Shown here: positions 18,219 through 25,970 of the stretch, one piece after another | How positions within the stretch are numbered: the first letter of the stretch is position 1 | How the letters are laid out: each line of letters starts with the position of its first letter | NCBI GenBank assembly: GCA_028875245.1 | Contig: JAPPEU010000080.1 | Location: 19,577 to 83,576 of the forward strand | Direction: 5' to 3' | Length of the DNA: 64,000 nt | Source: Chloroflexota bacterium | GTDB lineage: Bacteria > Chloroflexota > Anaerolineae > Aggregatilineales > Phototrophicaceae | Made by a program: the position numbers and the translations under genes | The notes under the pieces: generated by a model | Seen by the model: only the letters and a program-made list of their open reading frames with translations | What the model was told of the DNA's origin: nothing | Databases searched by the model: none

Positions 18219-20987
18219 ATGAACGCTTATGAAAGCACATTGAATACCTGGCTGGCGGCTGCCCTGCGAGAGCGCGGCTTGAATGCCCGCGCCGAGATTG
18301 GGCAAGGCGGCGGCAAACGCCTGGATGTGGAAATCTCGCTCGACGGGCTGAAGATTGCTCTGGAAGCGGAACAGGGCTACTCGGCGACAAAGAAAGCCTC
18401 GGCAATAAAAGACGCCGACAGCCGCCTGCATGATGACCTGGCGGATTGCGCCATCGCGCTATGTTACCCGGAGGGCTTGCGCTTGGCGAGTGAGCTTGCG
18501 GAGAGCGAACTGCTGCATACGCTGCGCAGCCACAAGGAACGCCCGCCCGCGAAGAAAACCAGTTGGAAGCGGGATCATATCCCGCAGCTCGTCAGCGTCA
18601 TCCGCAAAATCCCCGACCAGCTCGGCGACCCGGATGAGATTGCCAACCGCCTCTCCTTCAGCTTGGATCGCGCGGTTGCGCGGCTCAATGAAAGCCAAAA
18701 GCAGGAATTAGCCGCCTGCCTGGATCTGCCGGCTGGCAAGCCCACCAAAATCGAGACGGGCTATGCCTTGACCAGCCGCTTCAATCAAGCGGCCAAACGC
18801 GCCATGCTCGTGGTCGCCACTGCCGTGATGTTTCACAGCCAACTGGACAAGCATCGCCATACAATCAAGCCGCGCGATTACGCGGGCGAATGGTCCCCCG
18901 CCAGCGCCAGCCAGTGCGCCAATAGCGCCGATCCCATTGGCGCGTTCTCTCAGGCTTGGGAGCTGTGGCTCTTAGTCGATTACAAGCCGATCTTCGACAC
19001 CGCTCGCAGCGCGCTGCAAGCATTAGCGGGCTCGAATGAATTCACAGCCGCCGCGCAAATTGTCGCGCGGGCATCGCTGCAGGTGACGCGCAACATCGTG
19101 GGATTGCGTCATGATTTGCTGGGGCGCATCTTCCATAAAGTGCTCGATACCGCCCGTTACGACGGCTCCTTCTACACCACCACCGCGGCCGCCACTCTGC
19201 TGGCGAACCTGGCGCTGCGCGAGGATATGCTCGACTGGACGGACAGCGCCGCCATCGCCAGGCTGCGCGTCACCGACCCGGCCTGCGGCACCGGCACGCT
19301 GCTGATGGCGGCCGCCGAGCGCATCCGCGATCTGACCAGCGCGGTCGGCAACCAGGACGAAGTCTCGCGCCTGCTCATCGAAAAGGTCTTGACCGGCTAC
19401 GATGTCAACCTGACGGCGACGCACCTGGCGGCGACCACGCTGGGCTTGCTCTCGCCGACCACCACCTTCGAGAATATGAAGATTTATCGCGCCTTGCTGG
19501 GTATTGACGAGAACAACGAAGCCAAACTGGGCTCGCTGGAATTTCTGGATACGGGGGTGGACGGGCAGCCGCGCCTGCTGCCTTGGCCCACCGGCGTCGA
19601 GCAGATTGAAACGCGGGAGGAAAGCGCCGAAGCCGAGCCCGCCGACCTGGTGATAATGAACCCGCCCTTCACGCGCGACAGCCTGCGACACGACCAGTTC
19701 AGCCGCGCGGATGAGGTGAAGTTGAAAGCGCGGGAGAAGGCGATGTTTGACAAACTGGAAGGCGGCATTCATCGCTCTCACAACGGCGGCGGATTCTTGG
19801 CTCTGGCTGACAAAATCGTGAAATCCAAAAGTGGCACTATCGCGGTTGTCTTGCCGCTAGTTGGCGCGACCAATTACGCGACTAGAGAAATGCGAATCTA
19901 TCTGGCGAAGAAATTTCACATTGATACCATCGTTACATCGCATGATCCGACGCGGATATACTTTTCGGAGAATACGTCCATAGGGGAGATGCTTCTGATT
20001 TGTCGGCGGAAAGCCCCCTGTAGTGGTCCCGAAAAACTGGAGCGGCGCGGGGGTTTGGGGGTGGGGGGAAATCCACCCACAACCATCGTCAATCTTTACG
20101 AAAACCCGGCCACGCCGGCTGATGCGCTGGGCGTGGCGCGGGATATCGCCGAAGACAGAACGGAAAACATCAAAGGCACGGCGCAGCGTTGGCCCCACGC
20201 GCGCATTGCCCAAGGCGACTGGGGCGGGGTGCAGTTTCTGTCGCCATATCTTTGCGAGAAATTTGTGGAATTGCGGGAAGACGAGTTTTTCGCCTTTCGA
20301 GAACTTGGGGATATGGCGGATATTTCACCAGATGGGCGCGGCATTCGCGGCATGTTCAAGAGGTCTGAAGTTCCTGATTCCAAAGCGATGATTGCTCTAT
20401 GGGATCACAAAACCGATTTTACACAAAAAATGTCGGCGCATCACGACACATATATCATCACAAAAGAAGGCAAGGCAAGGCAAGCGGAATACTTATGGGC
20501 GCAACGCGGTACACTGTTGTTAGCCATGCGCGCTCGCTTAAATACTGTCCGTGTTGTTAGTGTGCGCTTACCTGAAAGGGCTCTAGGTTCAGCCTGGGTC
20601 CCTTGCAAGCTAAAATCACTGGGCGCGACAGCCGAAAAAGCGCTATGCGCCTATATCAACTCTACGATAGGTTTGCTGGCGATGCTCGGCGACCGTTCAT
20701 TAAGAGATCTCTCATATTCTCAATTTTCAATGGACGACCTGCGCCGCGTCATCGTCCCTGACTTCTATGCGCTGGAGGCCAGCCAAGTCACCGCCTTGGC
20801 GACCGCCTTCGACACGCTCTGCAATTTCACCCTGCTGCCCTTGCCGCAGATTATGCAAGACGAAACGCGGGCAGCGCTCGATCGCGTGGTCATCGACGCC
20901 CTGGACATCGCGCCTGAAGTCGTCGCCAATATCCGCCGTGAGCTCAGCCGCGAGCCATCTATCACAGGCAAGCCTTATGAAAGCTAA
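18219..20987 (+). CDS. Eco57I-type N6-adenine DNA methylase, possible type IIG restriction-modification enzyme
   Basis: The protein is about 922 aa from ATG 18219; GTG 18204 in frame is the alternative. It has the AdoMet-binding motif DPACGTGTLL at about residues 353-362 and the catalytic NPPF at 481-484, the gamma-class order of Eco57I/type I HsdM methylases. The N-terminal part (RLDVEISLDGLKIALEAEQGY) has an acidic D...ExE pattern that could be a degenerate PD-(D/E)xK nuclease fold, which is inference. The C-terminal part (about 640-900) looks like target recognition and is AT-richer in places. No separate specificity or restriction subunit is adjacent. It sits between iolG and iolC with no sign of disruption of either. 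Confidence 0.85.
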   Translation: MNAYESTLNTWLAAALRERGLNARAEIGQGGGKRLDVEISLDGLKIALEAEQGYSATKKASAIKDADSRLHDDLADCAIALCYPEGLRLASELAESELLHTLRSHKERPPAKKTSWKRDHIPQLVSVIRKIPDQLGDPDEIANRLSFSLDRAVARLNESQKQELAACLDLPAGKPTKIETGYALTSRFNQAAKRAMLVVATAVMFHSQLDKHRHTIKPRDYAGEWSPASASQCANSADPIGAFSQAWELWLLVDYKPIFDTARSALQALAGSNEFTAAAQIVARASLQVTRNIVGLRHDLLGRIFHKVLDTARYDGSFYTTTAAATLLANLALREDMLDWTDSAAIARLRVTDPACGTGTLLMAAAERIRDLTSAVGNQDEVSRLLIEKVLTGYDVNLTATHLAATTLGLLSPTTTFENMKIYRALLGIDENNEAKLGSLEFLDTGVDGQPRLLPWPTGVEQIETREESAEAEPADLVIMNPPFTRDSLRHDQFSRADEVKLKAREKAMFDKLEGGIHRSHNGGGFLALADKIVKSKSGTIAVVLPLVGATNYATREMRIYLAKKFHIDTIVTSHDPTRIYFSENTSIGEMLLICRRKAPCSGPEKLERRGGLGVGGNPPTTIVNLYENPATPADALGVARDIAEDRTENIKGTAQRWPHARIAQGDWGGVQFLSPYLCEKFVELREDEFFAFRELGDMADISPDGRGIRGMFKRSEVPDSKAMIALWDHKTDFTQKMSAHHDTYIITKEGKARQAEYLWAQRGTLLLAMRARLNTVRVVSVRLPERALGSAWVPCKLKSLGATAEKALCAYINSTIGLLAMLGDRSLRDLSYSQFSMDDLRRVIVPDFYALEASQVTALATAFDTLCNFTLLPLPQIMQDETRAALDRVVIDALDIAPEVVANIRRELSREPSITGKPYES

Positions 20988-20993
20988 GCAGCT

Positions 20994-21025
20994 TTTCTCT
21001 GTGCGCTCTGCGCCTCTGTGGTGAA
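20994..21025. repeat. CTCTGTG-type dispersed repeat
   Basis: It has the form TTTTCTCTGTGCGCTCTGCG followed by CCTCTGTGGTGAAT and lies between the DNA methylase stop and iolC. It belongs to the same family as the copies at 22082 and 47144. Confidence 0.6.
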
Positions 21026-21056
21026 TTTACGTTGCGATTGTGATCTGGGGGCTAAA

Positions 21057-22073
21057 ATGACGCCAAAAACCTACGATTCCCTGCACATGGGGCGGAGCTC
21101 AATCGACCTCTACTCAAATGACATCGGCACACCCTTCGTCGAGATCGACAGCTTCGCCGCCTATGTTGGCGGGTCGCCCACCAACATCAGCGTCGGCGGG
21201 CGGCGCTTGGGGCTGAAGACGGCGCTGCTGACGGCGGTCGGCGCTGACCCGGTCGGCGACTTCATCATGCACTTCCTGAACAACGAAGGCGTGGAGACGC
21301 GCTTCATCCCGCGCAAGCCGGCCCATCGCACCGCGGCCGCCGTGCTGGGCATCGAGCCGCCGGATAAGTTTCCGCTGGTTTTCTACCGTGACAATTGCGC
21401 CGATATCAACCTGAATATCGATGATGTGCTGGCGGCGCCGGTCGCGGATTGCAAGGTCTTCCAATTCGCCGGCACCAACCTCAGCCTGGAGCCGAGCCGC
21501 AGCGCGACCATGCTGGCGGCGGACCTGGCGCGTCAAGCGGGCGCGACGGTGATCTTTGATGTCGATTTCCGCCCCGACCAGTGGCATGACGCGCGCGCTT
21601 TCGGCGTCGTGGCGCGCAGTGTGCTGCGCCTGGTTGATGTCGTGATCGGCACCGAAGACGAGCTCAACGCGGCCATGCTCAGCGATGTCGCGCAGATTAC
21701 AGTCACGCATTCGCAGGTGTCGGATGCCAAAGTCGAAGGTGATACGCGCTCGGGCATCGAATTCATGCTCGCGCTGGGTCCGGAAGCGGTGGTCGAGAAG
21801 ATCGGGCCGGAGGGCGCGCGCATCCATCTCAAAGACGGCGACATCATCGACGCGCCCGGCTTTCCGGTGGAGGTGACCAATATCCTGGGCGCGGGCGATG
21901 CCTTCGGCGGCGGCTTTGTTTATGGGCTGGTGAATGATTGGGGCTGGTATAAAGCGGCGCGCCTGGGCAATGCCTGTGGCGCCATCGTCGTCACCGAGCA
22001 CGGCTGCGCCAATTTCATGCCGACCATGCCCGAGGTGGAGGCATTTGTCGCGCCCTATGGCGGGCTGGATTGA
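21057..22073 (+). CDS. iolC: 5-dehydro-2-deoxygluconokinase, copy 1
   Basis: The protein is 338 aa from ATG 21057, which follows GGGGGCTAAA; an upstream in-frame start at 21018 falls in a repeat. It is a PfkB-family kinase with the N-terminal glycine motif YVGGSPTNISVGGRRLG, the IolC-like segment DKFPLVFYRDNCADINL, the FDVDFRPDQW signature, and the C-terminal catalytic motif LGAGDAFGGGF with Asp281. IolC phosphorylates 2-deoxy-5-keto-D-gluconate. A second kinase of the same type is at 54194. Confidence 0.92.
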   Translation: MTPKTYDSLHMGRSSIDLYSNDIGTPFVEIDSFAAYVGGSPTNISVGGRRLGLKTALLTAVGADPVGDFIMHFLNNEGVETRFIPRKPAHRTAAAVLGIEPPDKFPLVFYRDNCADINLNIDDVLAAPVADCKVFQFAGTNLSLEPSRSATMLAADLARQAGATVIFDVDFRPDQWHDARAFGVVARSVLRLVDVVIGTEDELNAAMLSDVAQITVTHSQVSDAKVEGDTRSGIEFMLALGPEAVVEKIGPEGARIHLKDGDIIDAPGFPVEVTNILGAGDAFGGGFVYGLVNDWGWYKAARLGNACGAIVVTEHGCANFMPTMPEVEAFVAPYGGLD

Positions 22074-22081
22074 AACATATT

Positions 22082-22158
22082 TGAACTACAGAGGACGCAG
22101 AGAGCGCAGAGGATTGCTAAAGACTGAGAATCTGTAGGGGCGAGCCATCGGGTCGCCC
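22082..22158 (+). repeat. CAGAGGACGCAG repeat followed by REP-like hairpin
   Basis: Bases 22082-22112 are identical over 31 nt to the reverse complement of 47144-47174. Bases 22134-22158 are a GTAG hairpin with a GGGCGA/TCGCCC stem, one base different from the 14610 and 16074 copies. They fill the gap between iolC and the DinB-fold gene. Confidence 0.85.
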
Positions 22159-22179
22159 GCACGAATGGACGGGACGACA

Positions 22180-22713
22180 ATGGACGAAAACCAAACCAAC
22201 GGCAACGAAGCGCCGGAAGCCTGGATCACCTGGATGAGCGCGGACGATCTGCTGGAGCGTGCGCGGGAGGAACGCGCGGCCCTGGCGGCGCTCTGGCATG
22301 GCTTGAGCGATGAGCAAATGACCCGCCGCCCGGGTCCACAGCCGGAATGGTCGGTCAAAGATGTGATCGCCCATATCACCTGGTGGGAGCAGTCGATGGT
22401 CAACTGGGTCTCGCGCGCTCTCAGCGGCGAGATGCTGGCGCGGACGGAGACGCCCGACGAGATCAACGCCCGCATCCACGCCGACAATCGCGACCTGCCG
22501 CTGTCGGATGTGCTGACGCTGTTCGAGGCGAGCTTCCCGCTGGTCGAAGCGCTGCTGGAGCGGCTGGACGATGATGAAATCAATGACGCGGCAGTCTGCA
22601 ACATCCGCGATATGCCGCTGCTATACTTCATCGTCGGCAATACCTTCGCCCATTACGCCGACCATGTGGAGGACCTGCGGGCTTATGTTGAGGGGCTGGA
22701 TCGTAATCTGTAG
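22180..22713 (+). CDS. DinB-fold (ClbS/DfsB-like) four-helix protein
   Basis: The protein is 177 aa from ATG 22180; ATG 22165 adds five residues and cannot be excluded. The pattern LxxLSDEQMTRRPGPQPEWSVKDVIAHITWWEQ, with later His residues in FAHYADHVEDLRAY, fits the DinB/ClbS superfamily of metal-binding four-helix bundles. Some of these transfer bacillithiol or mycothiol or hydrolyse genotoxins. The function here is unknown. REP hairpins flank it on both sides, and the TAG stop at 22711-22713 is part of the GTAG of the downstream hairpin. Confidence 0.8.
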   Translation: MDENQTNGNEAPEAWITWMSADDLLERAREERAALAALWHGLSDEQMTRRPGPQPEWSVKDVIAHITWWEQSMVNWVSRALSGEMLARTETPDEINARIHADNRDLPLSDVLTLFEASFPLVEALLERLDDDEINDAAVCNIRDMPLLYFIVGNTFAHYADHVEDLRAYVEGLDRNL

Positions 22714-22780
22714 GGGCGTTTCGCTGAAACGCCCAAACCATGCGCCGTACAAAGCGGGCGTCTCAGCGAGACGCCCCTAC
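22710..22780. repeat. Two REP-like GTAG hairpins in inverted orientation
   Basis: The first (22710-22734) is GTAG plus a GGGCGTTTC/GAAACGCCC stem. The second (22756-22780) is on the opposite strand and is GTAG plus a GGGCGTCTC/GAGACGCCC stem. They form a 71-bp inverted pair with a 21-bp spacer. The first overlaps the stop codon of the DinB-fold gene. The pair could act as a transcription-attenuating structure before iolB. Confidence 0.85.
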
Positions 22781-22824
22781 ACGAATGATTAGGATTATTT
22801 GCGTATTCGACGGGAGAATTCCAC

Positions 22825-23706
22825 ATGCAATACACATCAGAAACGATGCTGGTGAAATCGAAAGACAGCGGCGGCTCGGGCATCTTCGCCGAGGTCAGCG
22901 CCGGGCAGGCCGGCTGGGATTTCCTTAACATGGCGGCGATGCGCCTGGGCCGGGGCGAGCGTTTCAGCGTCGAAACGCGCGAGCATGAAAACGCCACCGT
23001 CATCCTGGGCGGCGTCTGCGATATCGTCACCAGCGATGGCGAGTTTGTGAATGTCGGGCGGCGTCCCGATGTCTTCAGCGGCATGCCCTACGCCCTCTAC
23101 ATCTCGCGGCGCAAGGAATTCGAAATCACGGCCACAAGCGACACGCTGGAATTCGCCTCCTGCTGGGTGCCGACCGATCAGGATTATCCGACCCAGCTGG
23201 TCACGCCCGCCATGAGCGAGATCGAGCTGCGCGGCGGCGGCAACGCCTCGCGGCAGATCAATGGCATCCTGCCGCCCGGTTTCAACTGCCATCGCATCGT
23301 CGCGGTCGAGGTCTACACGCCCTCGGGCAACTGGTCCAGCTATCCGCCGCACAAGCACGATGTGCATGTCGAAGACGAAGACGGGACTGTGCTGGAAGCC
23401 GACCTGGAAGAGATCTACTTTTACAAAATCGATCATCCCGGCGGTTATGCCTATCAGCGCGTTTACAATGACGACCGCAGCATCGATGGCGTCATGATGG
23501 CGCAGAACCACGACAGCGTGCTGGTGCCGGAGGGTTATCATCCCGTCGTCAGCGCGCACGGCTATACGACCTACTATCTGAACTTCCTGGCCGGCAGCGC
23601 GCAGTCCCTGGCGAACAGCGATGATCCGGCGTACTCGTGGGTGCAGGGGACGTGGACGTTTAAGGATCCCAGGTTGCCGATTGTGCATCACGGGATGGAG
23701 GGCTAG
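22825..23706 (+). CDS. iolB: 5-deoxy-glucuronate isomerase, copy 1
   Basis: The protein is 293 aa, about the family length. The double-cupin IolB fold is supported by WDFLNMAAMRLGRGERFSVETREHE, the metal-binding YPPHKHDVHVEDEDG region, EEIYFYKIDHPGGYAYQRVY and the late GYHPVVSAHGYTTYYLNFLAG. IolB isomerises 5-deoxy-D-glucuronate to 2-deoxy-5-keto-D-gluconate, the IolC substrate. A second copy is at 55185. The next gene (an AAA ATPase) starts 4 bp after its stop. Confidence 0.93.
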   Translation: MQYTSETMLVKSKDSGGSGIFAEVSAGQAGWDFLNMAAMRLGRGERFSVETREHENATVILGGVCDIVTSDGEFVNVGRRPDVFSGMPYALYISRRKEFEITATSDTLEFASCWVPTDQDYPTQLVTPAMSEIELRGGGNASRQINGILPPGFNCHRIVAVEVYTPSGNWSSYPPHKHDVHVEDEDGTVLEADLEEIYFYKIDHPGGYAYQRVYNDDRSIDGVMMAQNHDSVLVPEGYHPVVSAHGYTTYYLNFLAGSAQSLANSDDPAYSWVQGTWTFKDPRLPIVHHGMEG

Positions 23707-23710
23707 GGCT

Positions 23711-25051
23711 ATGCGGATTACGAAAATCTCCGTGAAGGGCTTATTTGGGATATTCGACCACGAGATTCCGCTGAATCAGGAGTCGCGGATTACGATCATT
23801 CATGGTCCGAACGGGGTGGGGAAGACGGTGTTGTTGCGGATGGTGCATGGGCTATTTAATTATGATTACAGGTTTGTTGGTCAAATACCGTTCGACTATC
23901 TCAAAATTAGCTTCGAGGGCGGCGCAAGTATAGGAGTTCAGAAGATTGCGGGCGACTCACGTGTCAGAATCCGATCTCGTAGGGAAATTCAGAGGATTGA
24001 CGCAGGACAAAGGCTCTTGGTGGAGTTCAAAAGTAAAGACAGGTCATTCGAGAATGTCCCATTCATGCCCTCCACTAGCATGAATCTCAATGAAGGATCG
24101 ATTATTGATGACGAGCTGCACAAAATCGTTTCAAGCGAATTACCGCATTTGACTCTTTTACCTTGGGCCAATGAATACTTGTGGGCTGACTTTGTTGAGG
24201 GTTTGGATGATCCCAATTCAGAACTTGGCTTTGTAACCCAAGTCTATTCTTTGACCGATATTCTAAACAGCTTCCCAGTAATCCATGAAAGACTGTATGG
24301 TGTTATGCCAGACTGGTTTGCGAAGATTAGGAAATGCGCAGGTCTACGGCTTGTACAGACGGAGCGCCTGATGAGAACGACAGTATTGAATGAGTATACT
24401 GGCGACATTGGTCAGGAACCAAAAACCTATGATATTCTTAGAGCTTTTGGCAGAAGATACAAGGAGTTTCTTGAGGAAAATGAAACTGAATGGGAAGAAT
24501 TTAGAGCAGAAAATCCAGATTTATTTCAGCCGTTATTGAACGCAATTGAGGAGATGATGGACATTTCCAGTATTGAAAGATCGGAGGCAATCGGTCGGCT
24601 CATTGAAGAACGACCCGATATGTTTGAGCAATTGTTTGAAGACATTGATAAAGCCAAAGGAAGCGGTTTTCTGAGCGATGAACGGCAACTGTTTGAGGAC
24701 ATCTTGAATGAACGATTCCTTTTCAAATCAATATCGATTGAAGCAGACAAGGGACTCAATATTATAAACGAGAAGAACACAACGGTAGACGTTTCTGATT
24801 TATCCTCTGGTGAACAGCATCTCCTGATTCTATATTCCCAACTACTCTTTGAAACCGAACCCGACACCCTCGTCATGATAGACGAACCCGAACTATCCAT
24901 GAACGTCGTCTGGCAGCGCAACTTCTTGAAAGACTTGCAGCGCATTATCGAGTTGCGCAAGTTTGACGTCCTCATCGCCACGCACTCGCCGCAAATCATT
25001 CACGACAAGTGGGATTGGGTCGTGCACCTGGGCGAAAAGGTGGACGACTGA
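23711..25051 (+). CDS. AAA/ABC-type ATPase, PARIS AriA-like
   Basis: The protein is 446 aa from ATG 23711, directly after iolB. Its organisation is ABC/SMC-like: Walker A GPNGVGKT at residues 32-39, a long AT-rich helical middle, signature LSSGEQ at about 364-369, Walker B with DEPE at 391-394, and the switch histidine segment ATHSPQIIHDKW. It overlaps by one base a DUF4435 gene, the same partner that AriB is to AriA in the PARIS anti-phage system, where AriA senses phage anti-restriction proteins and releases AriB. The middle of the gene is clearly poorer in GC than iolB and iolD, suggesting transfer. Other AAA/DUF4435 pairs exist, so the exact system is uncertain. Confidence 0.75.
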   Translation: MRITKISVKGLFGIFDHEIPLNQESRITIIHGPNGVGKTVLLRMVHGLFNYDYRFVGQIPFDYLKISFEGGASIGVQKIAGDSRVRIRSRREIQRIDAGQRLLVEFKSKDRSFENVPFMPSTSMNLNEGSIIDDELHKIVSSELPHLTLLPWANEYLWADFVEGLDDPNSELGFVTQVYSLTDILNSFPVIHERLYGVMPDWFAKIRKCAGLRLVQTERLMRTTVLNEYTGDIGQEPKTYDILRAFGRRYKEFLEENETEWEEFRAENPDLFQPLLNAIEEMMDISSIERSEAIGRLIEERPDMFEQLFEDIDKAKGSGFLSDERQLFEDILNERFLFKSISIEADKGLNIINEKNTTVDVSDLSSGEQHLLILYSQLLFETEPDTLVMIDEPELSMNVVWQRNFLKDLQRIIELRKFDVLIATHSPQIIHDKWDWVVHLGEKVDD

Positions 25052-25956
25052 TGCCGCCGGAAATGACCCCGCACGAAATCGCCAACGAAATCGGCGTGCG
25101 GCAGATTCATAGCCGCATTTACGGCGAAGGCGAAACTTTCGTCATGGTCGAAGGCAAGACCGATCTGGTATTGTGGGAAGAGTTTCGCGCGAAAGATGAC
25201 TGCACACTCTACCCGACGCAAGGCAAGGACAAGATCATCGCGGCGCTTCAAGTGACCAGGAAGCGTGACATGCAAGGCATCACCGGCATTGTGGACGCGG
25301 ACTACTGGCTCATCACAGACGCCGACGAACTCGGCACGGAAAACCTGCTATATGACGACCGCTGCCCCGACATGGAATCGATCTTGCTCTGTTCGCCCGC
25401 GCTGAAAAAGGTCTTGCGGAACGAACTCTACCATTACGACATTGATGCGATACATGAATTGGCGGACAGACTGCGGAGCGAGTCGCTGCGCCTGGCGATC
25501 GAATATGGCTACTTTCGCCTGCTCAATCATCTGAACGATTACAACCTGCACTGCAATTCGATTTGTTTCACCGAAGTCATCGATAGGGATGCGCTCGAAC
25601 TCGACCGCGAGTTTGTTGCGAGCAAGCTCACTGGCGACAAGCCCGAGATTTCGGGCGCGGATTTGTTGACGCAAGTCGACGACCTGCGCGAGAAGTATCC
25701 GCCGGACAACATCCAACTCTGCCGCGGCAAGGACATCATTTCCATCATGGCGACAATCCTGCCGGTGCTTTTCCAAGTTCAATTTGGAGAGGATTGGCCG
25801 CAAGACAAGAAAACGGTGTTTCAAGAAAGCGCTTTATCGATAAGATTACGCTCAGCGTATGATTCCGGCTACTTCAAGAGTACGTCGTTATTCAGCTGCA
25901 TACGCTCGTGGGAACACTCCAACAATCCATATAAAATTTTGAAACCCGAGATCTGA
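25051..25956 (+). CDS. DUF4435 TOPRIM-like protein, PARIS AriB-like
   Basis: The protein is 301 aa. The segment ETFVMVEGKTDLVLW (Glu34, Asp38), then YPTQGKDKII (Lys59), and GIVDADYWL (Asp82, Asp84) form a TOPRIM-like acidic set, as in DUF4435/OLD-type nucleases. In PARIS, AriB is the effector that cleaves host tRNA when activated. The start overlaps the ATPase stop by one base (TGATG), so they are translationally coupled. iolD follows 14 bp later. The assignment rests on gene pairing and motif pattern, not on a profile search. Confidence 0.72.
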   Translation: MPPEMTPHEIANEIGVRQIHSRIYGEGETFVMVEGKTDLVLWEEFRAKDDCTLYPTQGKDKIIAALQVTRKRDMQGITGIVDADYWLITDADELGTENLLYDDRCPDMESILLCSPALKKVLRNELYHYDIDAIHELADRLRSESLRLAIEYGYFRLLNHLNDYNLHCNSICFTEVIDRDALELDREFVASKLTGDKPEISGADLLTQVDDLREKYPPDNIQLCRGKDIISIMATILPVLFQVQFGEDWPQDKKTVFQESALSIRLRSAYDSGYFKSTSLFSCIRSWEHSNNPYKILKPEI

Positions 25957-25970
25957 AAGGACAGCGCCGC

